DNA from: Pleurostoma richardsiae
Lineage: Eukaryota; Ascomycota; Sordariomycetes; Calosphaeriales; Pleurostomataceae
Reading direction: 5' to 3'
Length of the DNA: 64,000 nt
Assembly (NCBI GenBank): GCA_030052745.1
Contig: JANBVO010000028.1
Span: 186,001 to 250,000, forward strand
The translations under genes and the position numbers were made by a program. Each line of letters begins with the position of its first letter. The stretch's first letter is position 1. Of this stretch, positions 1 to 10,700 are shown piece by piece. The notes beneath the pieces were generated by a model. The model did not search any database. It saw only the letters and a program-made list of their open reading frames with translations, and was not told the origin of the DNA.

Positions 1-2849
1 CAGACCTGGAAGGCAAGAAGCAGCGCCAGAAGGATCTCGAAGACTCGGCCGTCCGGTTGAAGAACGAGATAACGCACCTCGAAGAAGACGTCCAGAGAGT
101 ACGGTCTCAGCGGGACAAGGAGCTTCGCAAAGGCGCTAAAGCACAGGCATTCGAGGATGCTGTCAAGAAGCACTCGAACGACCTCGTACGCCTGGCGACC
201 CTCGTGGACCTGAAAAAGTCCAGTATGGCCGAGGAGGAAGACCGAAGGGCTGCCTGCGAAAAGAGCGTCGCGGAGCTAGAAGCATCATTGAAGGAGAAAA
301 CGAAGACTTACGAAAAGATGAAAGCAAAGTACGACTCCGCGAAAGAGGAGCTCGAGAGGCAGGCACAGGAAGCCGACTCGAAAGAAGAACTTCTGCAAAC
401 TCTACAGACCGGTGTTGCATCCAAGGAAGGTCAGGAAAACGGCTACCAGGGCCAGTTGCAAGACGCCAGAAACCGCGCCACCGCAGCAATTACGGAACAA
501 GAGCAGGCGAAGATCAAGATCGCCCACCTCGAGAAGCGGATCAAGGAAGAGGAACCGCGGGCTAAGAAGGCCAAGGAGCAGAACGCGGGACTGTTACAGG
601 AGCTAGAGGGCCTCAAGTCTCAGGCACAAAAGCTCGAAAAGGAGCTCGGCAAGCTTGGCTTCAGCCCAGGGGCGGAAGAAGATATGTACAAGCAGGAAAG
701 GATACTGCAGCAAACTGTGCGGAATCTGCGGCAGGAGGCAGACGCCCTTAAGCGAAAAGTGGCCAACATCGACTTCAATTACGCAGATCCTGTTCCCAAT
801 TTCGACAGGTCGAAGGTAAAGGGCTTGGTTGCACAGCTCTTCACACTCGACAAGGAACATACGCGAGCCGGCACAGCTTTGGAAATCTGTGCAGGTGGTC
901 GCCTTTACAACGTGGTGGTTGACAACGAAGTTACCGGCACACAGCTCCTTCAAAATGGCAAGCTCCGGAAGCGAGTGACGATCATTCCGCTCAACAAGAT
1001 CGCAGCCTTCAAGGCGTCAGCGCAAACTATTGCGACAGCTCAGAAGATCGCTCCCGGAAAGGTCGACCTGGCATTGTCACTTGTTGGATATGACGATGAG
1101 GTCTCCGCAGCCATGGAATATGTGTTCGGAAACACGCTGATCTGCGCTGACGCTGATACGGCAAAGAGGGTCACCTTTGACCCGAACGTGCGGATGAGGA
1201 GTATAACGTTGGAGGGCGATGCTTACGATCCCTCTGGTACTCTATCCGGTGGCAGCTCACCAAATTCGAGCGGCATGTTGGTGACGCTGCAGAAGCTCAA
1301 TGAGATCACCAGGCAACTGAAGGAAGCCGAGGCGTCCTTGAACCAACTGCAAGCCAACATCACCAGAGAGAAGTCTAAACTCGACCAGGCACGCAAGATC
1401 AAGCAAGAGCTTGACCTCAAGTCCCACGAGATCAAGCTAGCGGAAGAACAGATCAGTGGCAACTCGTCCTCTTCGATCATCCATGAAGTTGAGAATATGA
1501 AGGAGACTATCAAGCAACTGAAGGTTGATGCCGAAGAGGCAAAGAGGCGACAGGCCGAAGCAAATGCTGACGTCAAGAGAATCGAGAAGGACATGAAGGA
1601 CTTCGACAACAATAAGGATGCTAAGCTGGTGGAGCTTCAGGCGTCCCTTGATAAGCTGCGAGCCTCGCTGGATAAGCATGCGGCGTCTGTCAAATCTCTC
1701 CAAAAGGAGCTGCAGGGCGCTCAGCTTGATTCCGAACAGGTCGCTGGCGACCTTGCGGGTGCTCGAGAACAGCTGCAGGAGATAGACCTCTCCATCAAGG
1801 CGCAACAGGAGGAGATCCAGGATATCTTGAAGCAGCGCGAAGAGCTGAAGAAGACGCATGATGAGGCGCAGGCCAAACTCGACGAAGAGCGGGCGAAGCT
1901 CAACATCTATGACGACGAGCTCCGTGCGCTGGAGGAGGCAACCCGCTCCAAGAATGCCCGAATCGCTGAGGAGAGCCTGGAAATGCAGAAGCTCGGCCAC
2001 CAGGTCGAAAAGTTCCACAAGGAGCAGCAGAACGCTGTCCAGGCCGTCGCGCACATGGAGAAGGAGCACGAGTGGATCGCGGACGAGAAGGACAAGTTCG
2101 GTCGGGCGGGCACGCCGTACGACTTCAAGGGCCAGAACATCGGCGAGTGTAAGGCGACGCTCCGCAACCTGACGGAGAGGTCCCAGGGGATGAAGAAGAA
2201 GATCAACCCGAAGGTCATGAACATGATCGATAGTGTCGAGAAGAAGGAGATGGGACTGAAGCATATGATGAAGACGGTCATCCGCGACAAGCGCAAGATC
2301 GAGGAGACCATTGTCAGCCTAGACGACTACAAGAAGAAGGCCCTCCAGGAGACCTGGCAGAAGGTGAACGCCGACTTTGGCGAGATCTTCTCCGAGATCC
2401 TGCCCGGCGGCAGCTTCGCGAAGCTGGATCCGCCTGAGGGCAAAACCATCAGCGACGGGCTGGAGGTCAAGGTGTGCCTTGGCAAGGTGTGGAAGCAGAG
2501 TCTGACCGAGCTGAGCGGTGGGCAAAGGTATGTTTCGAACTTCAGTCCCAATCTTTCCCCCTCTCTGACTAACGAATTATCCAGATCTCTGATTGCTCTC
2601 TCCTTGATCATGGCCCTCCTGCAGTTCAAGCCAGCTCCCATGTACATTCTTGACGAGGTTGATGCTGCGCTTGATTTGTCCCACACCCAGAACATCGGTC
2701 GCCTGATCAAGACACGCTTCAAGGGCTCGCAGTTCATCGTTGTCAGTTTGAAGGATGGCATGTTCCAGAACGCGAATCGCATCTTCCGGACGCGATTTAG
2801 CGAGGGAACAAGTATGGTGCAGGCGTTGACCCCTGCGGATATGAAATGA
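1..2849 (+). CDS. smc2: Condensin ATPase subunit SMC2, 3' part (5' end outside window)
   Basis: SMC2 pairs with SMC4 as the ATPase core of condensin, which compacts mitotic chromosomes. The reading frame is open from the first bases, so the N-terminal Walker A half lies to the left. About 929 residues are visible of the roughly 1,180 usual for the family. In order they show a long Glu/Lys-rich coiled coil, the hinge (about residues 255-420, including the Gly-rich stretch GTLSGGSSPNSSG), the returning coiled coil, and the C-terminal ATPase half with signature LTELSGGQR and Walker B MYILDEVDAALDL. One intron (2528-2584) falls directly after the signature motif and is removed to give LSGGQRSLIALSL. 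The stop is TGA at 2847-2849. The gene converges on the MOSC gene, with 213 bp between the two stops. Family assignment is firm; SMC2 rather than SMC4 rests on hinge and C-terminal wording. Confidence 0.93.
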   Translation, partial: DLEGKKQRQKDLEDSAVRLKNEITHLEEDVQRVRSQRDKELRKGAKAQAFEDAVKKHSNDLVRLATLVDLKKSSMAEEEDRRAACEKSVAELEASLKEKTKTYEKMKAKYDSAKEELERQAQEADSKEELLQTLQTGVASKEGQENGYQGQLQDARNRATAAITEQEQAKIKIAHLEKRIKEEEPRAKKAKEQNAGLLQELEGLKSQAQKLEKELGKLGFSPGAEEDMYKQERILQQTVRNLRQEADALKRKVANIDFNYADPVPNFDRSKVKGLVAQLFTLDKEHTRAGTALEICAGGRLYNVVVDNEVTGTQLLQNGKLRKRVTIIPLNKIAAFKASAQTIATAQKIAPGKVDLALSLVGYDDEVSAAMEYVFGNTLICADADTAKRVTFDPNVRMRSITLEGDAYDPSGTLSGGSSPNSSGMLVTLQKLNEITRQLKEAEASLNQLQANITREKSKLDQARKIKQELDLKSHEIKLAEEQISGNSSSSIIHEVENMKETIKQLKVDAEEAKRRQAEANADVKRIEKDMKDFDNNKDAKLVELQASLDKLRASLDKHAASVKSLQKELQGAQLDSEQVAGDLAGAREQLQEIDLSIKAQQEEIQDILKQREELKKTHDEAQAKLDEERAKLNIYDDELRALEEATRSKNARIAEESLEMQKLGHQVEKFHKEQQNAVQAVAHMEKEHEWIADEKDKFGRAGTPYDFKGQNIGECKATLRNLTERSQGMKKKINPKVMNMIDSVEKKEMGLKHMMKTVIRDKRKIEETIVSLDDYKKKALQETWQKVNADFGEIFSEILPGGSFAKLDPPEGKTISDGLEVKVCLGKVWKQSLTELSGGQRYVSNFSPNLSPSLTNELSRSLIALSLIMALLQFKPAPMYILDEVDAALDLSHTQNIGRLIKTRFKGSQFIVVSLKDGMFQNANRIFRTRFSEGTSMVQALTPADMK
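2528..2584 (+). other. 57-nt intron without stop codons, in SMC2
   Basis: Donor GTATGT, branch-like CTAAC and acceptor CCAG are all present. The length is a multiple of three and no stop occurs in the SMC2 frame, so a retained copy would be translated as 19 extra residues between the ABC signature and Walker B. Removal restores the invariant SMC sequence, so it is read as an intron. Confidence 0.85.
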
Positions 2850-3062
2850 TCTTAGAGAATGGGGCCTGTGAATAAGTGAACGCGTGGTGTGGATGCACGG
2901 CAACCGGAAGGCTTAGGTTGGTTGTACGTGTGCTGGGTACTCTCGATACCTCATGATTGTGGCGAAGGGCATGCCTAGGTTACGGCTTAATGATTGGGTT
3001 TACGGCTTGTTGTACTTCTGGAGCTTTATGAGAATTCTTTTCAATCCATTCCCATCCAGGTG

Positions 3063-4744
3063 TTATTGCTTGATGTACAGATGTGATCCTCTCTGTAGGA
3101 CTTCCAGCGACATGCCAACTTCCAGAACGCTCTCCAGATACTCCGGCCTGTCAGTCTTAGCGAACAGCGGGCACAGCTGCATCCCCAGACAGCCCATCTT
3201 CGGTGCACCTTCGTCGACCTCCCTAAACTTCCGTAGAGACTTGTCCGGCTCAACCGGATGCCGAATGCCAGTGTCCGGGTCTACGTTGGGCAGCTTACAC
3301 CTTGAAGATATTAGTAGGTGCTCATCAAGTTTCGAGCAAGCCGGAACGCTTCTCGAATCGTGTCACAGTACTTACCGGACTGTTCTACACGCTACTGCAA
3401 ACTCCGCCGGGTCGAGCTGCTGCGTTGCCGAGGGTTTGAAGCGTATGGTCTTCCACGTCTCCTCGTCGTACGGCTCCGGGCCAGACACTAACAGATAAAT
3501 CAGTTTTCACCGGTGTCTCGCAGGAGGGATTTCAAACTCCAATGATGGAGTATACCCTCACTTTTGAATGGGAGAAACTCACCAATTAAATTAGCACGGA
3601 ACCTCCTCACGTCCAGCTTCTCCAGGGCCTTGTCCTTGGGCACCTGGGAGTCGAAGTCTTGTACGCTGCTCAGATTCAACATGTGTAGCGGGTACTAAAC
3701 TCGCTCGTCAGAACCATTTACAGCGTCCCGAGGAAACATTCTCCGGAGGCATCAGACAGCTGCCACAACAAGGGGAAGACTCACCGCATCTTGGAACCCA
3801 GTAACGGGCTGATACCCCGCCTGCTCCCTCCGCGGCGCGCACCGGTACACCTCCCTCAGCCTCGCCGGGTCGACGCGGAACAGCGCCAGCTCGTTGCTCA
3901 CGCCCAGGTACAGCCGCAGCTCGGGCGGCAGCTCGCAGGCCATGTTGAGCGCCTCGACCGTCTCCTTCCAGATGCGCACCCGCTCCACCGGGTAGCCCCT
4001 CTCCCGGATCTCCTCGGCGGTGGGGTACTCCAGCGGCAGGACGAGCTCCTTCTCCGGGTCCGCCCGCAGGCCGCGCGCCAGCTTGGCCGCGACCCAGGAG
4101 AGCCACCCGAGCGGGCCGGCGTCCTGCCAGGGGAAGCGCAGGACGACGAAGGACCGCGTGGAGTCGGCGCCGGGTTTGCCGCCGCCGCCGCCTTTTGTGC
4201 GGCACTTGGCGAGGTCGGGCTGCCACACCTCGACGGTGACGGTCGCGAGCAGGGGGAACTGGCGCTGCGTGATGAACTCCCAGCGGTGCTGCTGCTGCTC
4301 CTGCGTCGGGTCGCCCACCGCCGAGGCGACCGCCGCGGGGAACTGGCTCTTGAGCTGCGCGAACATGAACAGCCGGTCGAATTCGAGCCCCACGGGCAGG
4401 ACCCTGGCGCGAGTGACCTCGATGCCCCGGCACGACTTGACGGGGTACACGTGCAGGCTCTTGATCCTCCCGGTGTTGCCGCCGGCGCCGGCGGCCGCGG
4501 CGTCGGGCGAATGCTGATCGCGCAGGTTGGACTCACGCGGGTCGATAATTCCGAGCTTGACGTGTGTCTCCAGCAGGGCGTCGCTGCGGCGCGGCGGGAC
4601 GGGCGGGAAGATGAGCAGCACGGGCAGCAGGAAGCCGCACAGCGTCACGATGAGTAGGAACACAGCGCTCGCGTCGAGGGACGCGAAGTTGATGCCGCTG
4701 CCGGCGGCACCGGCGCCAGCGACGGTGCTGTTCACCGTCTCCAT
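3063..4744 (-). CDS. Membrane-anchored MOSC-domain (mARC-like) molybdenum cofactor protein
   Basis: MOSC proteins of the mARC group bind molybdenum cofactor and reduce N-hydroxylated compounds, usually on the mitochondrial outer membrane with cytochrome b5 partners. Four exons (4744-3785, 3694-3583, 3487-3376, 3300-3063) give 473 residues; all splice phases agree. Residues about 26-46 form one hydrophobic anchor. The N-terminal MOSC beta-barrel starts near IKSLHVYPVKSCRG (about residue 93). The MOSC core contains NLIVSGPEPYDEETW and VRCKLPNVDPDTG; the Cys in that last motif is the expected molybdenum ligand. The protein ends ...RGSHLYIKQ. A five-Gly run inside the barrel is an unusual insertion. 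The first exon is very GC-rich. ATG 4744 is chosen because it directly precedes the anchor. Enzymatic substrate is not shown by the sequence. Confidence 0.88.
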
Positions 4745-7700
4745 GGTCTTGCTGGCCGTCGAGCCTCGCCCCTTTCTGTGGCTCTCTAGGCTGTTTTGTT
4801 GGGGAACAAGAGGGAGGTCGCAGCCGCCTGGGGATCGAAAGCCCTTTGATGAAAATTGTCGCCAGGCTGAAGGAAAAAGATAGACCGGAGTTTTTTTTTT
4901 ACTTCAGGATAAAAGAGCGGTAGATGGTGTCTTCGCGATTCGCAATATCGGACTTGGTCTCCGCAATGCACTTCGTCTCTTTCGCGATTGATGTTTTCTA
5001 TGCTCTACCGTCTACGCTATCAACTGCACAGCAATAAGCTATCACAGCTCCCCAAGACTCCGAAACGCAGGAGGCACGTGTGAAGGATGTTAGACACAGT
5101 GATGGGCCGATGCTGAAACAGTGCGCTAACGCCTTGCTCATTGGGGCCCCTTGACGGGTTAGTCAGCCGCGAGCAATGGCGGCATCGCTCTGCTTTTCCC
5201 AGCTGGATGAAGGTCCAAGGCGCATCTTGCCTCCGCCGTCCGAGTTATCGATTATCACAATCTAATCTGCCCAACGTCTTAATCCGCAGACGTTGAAACT
5301 AACTAGGAAAGGCATGGCAAGGCAGGCAGGCCGAGTTGAAGCGGGGCGAAACCGTTGAGATCACCCCGCCAAAAATTAGCATTCGACGTCCAGACGGAAA
5401 GGGGATTCATTCGTACATGGAGAAGGGGAGCCTCCGAGACGACGGGATGGGAACTTCGACAACTTAGAGAAGAAAGGCAAGGCGATGACGGCCCCGATCT
5501 TTCTGCATCGCCGGCACGATAACCCGTCGTTGTGGGTTGATCACCAGCATATCTGGAACAACGCTGGGATATTGACCGCCTAAAGCTTGCATGTCCATTG
5601 AGCAATCCCGGGAGACTTGCGAATATAAAGAAACGAGATGAGGCTGTCACATCACATCTGGTGCACCATAAGGCTGCTTACCTATTCGGTAGGCCATGAG
5701 GCTTCTTTCTGGCATTCCATCGATTGATTCTTGTCCAGTCCTCATTCTCCGATGTTCTCTTGCCGCCGCCGTCATCATCCGCTCTGATCTTGGGTTGGGC
5801 AGATAATAGGAGTCGGCACTCCGTGCTGAAAGCGGCCCGCAAAATTAGCTCTTCTCAGCGTTACAACGGTCAAGTAATCGGGTGTAGGAGATGGCCAGCT
5901 GCCGCTTGTTGACAGGTTTCCCCTCCGGTTGCAGAACTCCTTTCAATACAAGTGACAGGCGTAAGGATTTTAGCGGAAGGTGTCTCTTGGACGATCTGAA
6001 AAGCAAGGGAAACAGACGGAGAAAAGGTCGGTAGCATCGATGTTGCCTAAAGTTGCGCTCGCTGGCTACCTCCCGGGGAAATGCTCTTTTAGGCAAGTTG
6101 ACGCCGTTCCTTTCCCTGGGAACCCGAACGACCGGAGATGAACCCTTAAAAGTCTTAGGTACTGTTGTCATTGACGTCTGGATCGGGTTGCAAAGAGGGC
6201 AAGACCAAAATGTTGACCTTAATGTTCTTGACTTGGACGCGCACCTCCAGCGTAGACATGAAAATAGAGACTGTACAAGCACGTGCTCTGGAGCGAGGCC
6301 TTGGCTCTGGGGGATCGAATGTGCTGGCTGAGGCGGCTGTATCCCTTGGAGACGCATACCCCTACGTGGTGGTGTGCATGTCACCGGTCGGTACGGTTAC
6401 GACTCTGTGGACTTCCACCTCTCAACTTAGCGCCTTCACATGCGTTCATCGTAGGACTCCGAGACCTAGGGAAGTAGCTCGACATATCGGGATGGCCGCA
6501 CTTGGGAGGGTCGAAAACTGGGTAGACAGTCAATAGTCAAGGTAACTCGTCGAAAGGGGGTAGGGCTTGCATGACAAGAAGACTTCCCAAAATAGCTTCA
6601 ACTCATTCGTCAACTCCTATTTCGGTCATGTACCGCCGGCACTGGCAGGGGATCCATGCTGCTCCGAGGTGAAGGCAAAAGAGGAGAACAACGTAAGGGA
6701 GTCCGGTGACGACTGCTGACGGCCTCCAAGGTCGACCCTTGTTGTTTGCTAAACGCTGTCGATGGTGATGGAGTCGGCCCAGATATCGACTCCATCTGCA
6801 TATGACCGACCCAGCTTGGTTAATAGGCAATTTCCACTTACAACCGGGTGGCTCGAACTATTGCCTAGGTTATGCCTACTGCTAACGGGGACGGCCATGA
6901 ATCTGGAAGGGATCCCGGGACATCGGAGGTTGGAGCTGAGAGTCCTCTAGCTGAAGATGGCATACGGACCGCTGCCACCATCTCGCTGATCTGATTTGGC
7001 TGGACAAGGCCTTCCTTCTGCGGCAGGGTATTCTTCAACCCGTGGGAGCGCCAGAGGTGAACAATAGGGAGAAGGCGTGTGTCGTCGAGAGAGGAGAGAG
7101 AGGGAAAGGAGAAGACAGTGGCTGATGAGGCAAAGCAACAACCCCAGCCCAGCAACTGCTGTATTTGGAGGATCCGCACAGGGTTGATGAGTCGAAAGGG
7201 GCTTAGTGAGCGGTTCAGAGATTGAAGAGCGGAAAGCAGACTGATGATGGTTTCCAATGCGGTAAAGCCATATTGTCGAATCCTGGACTGATACCGGAGG
7301 TGCTATGATCCGCCCTCTCTGCCACCCCTCGCAATATCTTGCGAAGTTAAGATCATTTCGAACCACAATGCACGCAGCTTTGCCCTGTGGAGCGGGGAGG
7401 CGGGATGACGTGGTGGCAGGAGAAGGAACCATGGTTGTGGTAATGGCGCTTTCCGGACGGGCTTGCCTATTTTCAGAACACATCGTATTGGGTTTTTGAT
7501 TGCGATCGAGAGTGTCTCATTTCGTGCGCCAGACTGAAGATTCGATGCAATTGCAGGTGGCCGGGCGGAGTTAAGGAGGCAAGCCAAGGATGCTTTCTGC
7601 GGCGTCTGCCACAACGCTCATACGGAAGTGCTGCCGGCGTTGAGCGCATCCGGAGTCATGTGCTCCACCGTGGTCTGTGCCTCAGGAGGCGCCTGGGGGA

Positions 7701-10700
7701 TCCAACATCAGCGCTGCAATCCCCAGAGGGGCTAACATGCGAGAGACTAGGACCGCGGGTTTGAGGCTGGAATTGTGTGGCCCTGGGTCCCCTTGACGCA
7801 CGAACACCGTGGTCTCCACTGCCGGGAAGTTCCAGTCCATATACTCCGTGTACTCCGTAGGTACCGTGATGTGGTGACTTGTGCAAACCCACAGACGCCC
7901 TCGAGATGCCGGCTTGGGACGTTGCTGAGGCCTGAGGGAGCGCACTGTTGCCGCCTGCTTGGGGGCCAGCGGCGCAGAGCAGTTGAGGATCTGGTGGCAC
8001 GAGGGCCCGTGCACCAAGTGCAGGTTTGCTTTCCCGACCGCCTGGGTGAGCTTCCCGCGACCCGAAGGGACCGAGAGCCGCGCGACGCAATTGTGAGGTA
8101 TCTTGCGGTATGTACCTTGGTACGGAAGTACCAGCCTGCAGCATGGAGTCCTTCTCAGTACCGGTACCTCCCCCCCGCAAGAGGAGCACATCCACTGCCC
8201 ACTTGGCAACATCCAGGTGTGTTAACCGCCTTGCCTTCGTATTTCCGCCTATTACAAGGAATTAAGTCACTACTGAATGCGGAAGTTGTAATCAAATACC
8301 CGTGGTTCTAGCTTGAGAATCGCAACTTCCAGAAATTCTAGAAGTACATTAACACGTCCTACTATGTGAGCAAGGCATTAACTTGGGTACCTAGGTAAGT
8401 AGGTACCTCCCTCGATACGGAGGCGGGCAGGGAACCTGGAAGGTACGGATACACGGTCACATCGAGGGAATGGCTGGTTCGGGGACCCGGCAATCCGGGC
8501 CCGCTGAAGCGGCTTGTTAGCGCCCTCAAATAACTCACAGCCCCATCGAGATCTTCCAGAAGATGAATGAGACACGGGCGCACCCTTCATGGAAGCAAGC
8601 AAATGACAAGGCTGAAGATTGCCATGCGCGCGACCTGCCAGCCTCAACGGGTGGGTGAGAGAGAGGCTTAACTAGCCAAATAATGCGAGACCAGGCGTGC
8701 CGCCAGGACGGGCAGAGATTAGCATTACGTACCTCGACTTATATTTCCTCCTTTATCGTCCCCCACAAACCGCATTATTGCATTGATTCTGGCGCCAGGA
8801 CAGAGCTGGAGCTGACTGACATGGGTGCAGACGCGGTAAAACTCCACCGCTCTCTCAATTGGGTGTGGCTAATAAGGTTAATTTCGACAGTAGAGGGACC
8901 TGGCGGGTTTTCCTATCTGCTACCACAGTGCATGGGATGATACTATTCCAGACATGGGACGAAAAAAAGATATTGGAGGACGGCAGCACCGCCAGTTTGT
9001 GTGTGCGCGGACAGAGACGGAGTCGACATGGAACGAGCCGGAGCCATTTTGGCGCAGGACACGGGACGTAGGTGTAACAGCTGTCGTATGCGGTTCTGCA
9101 GCTTCCGTTTGGCTTTGTCCCTACGGCAGTCCGTGTGTCTGCGCCAGCAGGGCTGATCCCTGGCTGCAAGCGGATATCGTCACCGCACGTGTGCTTTCGT
9201 CCGATCTTCATCTGATCGGCCCCGTCTGATGCCCTGATTTGCTGGGCAGAGTAGCGGCTGGCGCTGTCTGGGCCCGCCTGGTCCCGGCTGGTCCATGCAG
9301 GCCGCTCTGGTGCTCCGTGATAGCTGCCGCATCAAAAGAGCAACTTGCTTCAATGTTGACGTCTGCGCGTTGCACCGTGGCTGCGGCCGTTCCTCGCGCC
9401 TTTTCATGCAGGCTCTGAGTAACTACCTCCCCGATTTGCCACGCAAATCGATAATCTTTGAGAGAACCAGATTGTGGTTGCAAAATCCCCATGTTGCGCA
9501 AATGTTGCGATCCTGTACTCCTGCAAGGTTCACAGCCAGGGAGGCCCGACCCCCTTTCTTTAGTTGCCCGTTTTATTCGGGGAGCAGGGGCCCACACATG
9601 TACGTACTGTTACTCCGCATTATGGGATACACGAACTTGATGTGAAGTTGCGGAGCCACAGGTACTTCGAGGGTTCTGGACGTGTCTTGTTGCTCGACGG
9701 GGCGCAGAGTGAAGATGTGCGCTAGAAGGCATTACGTCCATAGGGATGGTAATGAGATACTGCCAATGCCGACCACGCAATCCGGATTACTGATGGGATG
9801 CGGTCAAGCCCAGGGATGGACTTTTACAACGTGAGAGGGGAAGGAGGTACCCACATGTATAGCGGGAGCTACGGGAGTACGCGATACTTTGGTATGTACG
9901 GAGTACGTACTGTACCAGGCAAGTGTGCGGCTGGTCTGTGCTTGCATCGTCCATCGTCCGTCGTCCCCTGCTGCATGTGTGCATCTCGCGGCTTCTTCCT
10001 AGCAACCAGTCACCAGTCTCCAGATCCCGGCTGGCACCGGAGGGGACGCGGCGCCTACCTACCTATTTCCCATACTGTACAAGCTGCGTGAACAGGCGAG
10101 TGTCGGTGCTGCGCGGCCTGTACAGCTGTCACCTCCATGAGCGCATAGTGCCCACACTGGCCCAATCCTAGGGGGGGTTTGTGCGTTAGCCCGCGCCGAG
10201 ATCAGACGCTCTTCTGGCCCCATGGGAACAGTTTCAGGTCGAGCTGAATGACGTGATGAAGCAGAATATCTGTCGTCCGGTGTCAGGCCAACGCGGCCCG
10301 GACAGTTTGCCGACGTTGGAGGCGGGACTCGTCCTCATTGTCCCGCTTTCTGCTTCATCCATGGCAGCGTGGCACATAGGCACGACCGGACGCTACTTCC
10401 GATGGGGAGTCGAAAGCTAACGGTTTGGTCCCTTGGCTACGACGCCATGGACGCTCAGGCGCACAGGAGGGGCCGGACAGTCGCGTACTTCCACAGCGGG
10501 GGAGGTACCTCAAGAAGACATGCCGGGCGCAATACCGTATGACAGCTTCGCGCGCACTTAGTACTTGACACGGATAGCCATTGTCGCAGCAGGCCCACCT
10601 TGGACCGGATTGGTGCGTGTCTCGGAACTGTCAGAAAGCGGGTGCTGCAGTATTATCGGCGAAGACAAGGGACCGAAGGCATCGGCCAGCTTCGCAGGCA

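Noticed and set aside
5845-6384. 179-codon minus-strand open frame
   Set aside because: No conserved motif, no splice partners, and similar-length chance frames are common in this GC-balanced region.
7656-8212. Minus-strand frame starting MLPSGQWMCSSCGG, like a small zinc-binding protein
   Set aside because: Only the first CxxC looks meaningful; the rest lacks spaced Cys/His pairs and three overlapping frames are equally open.
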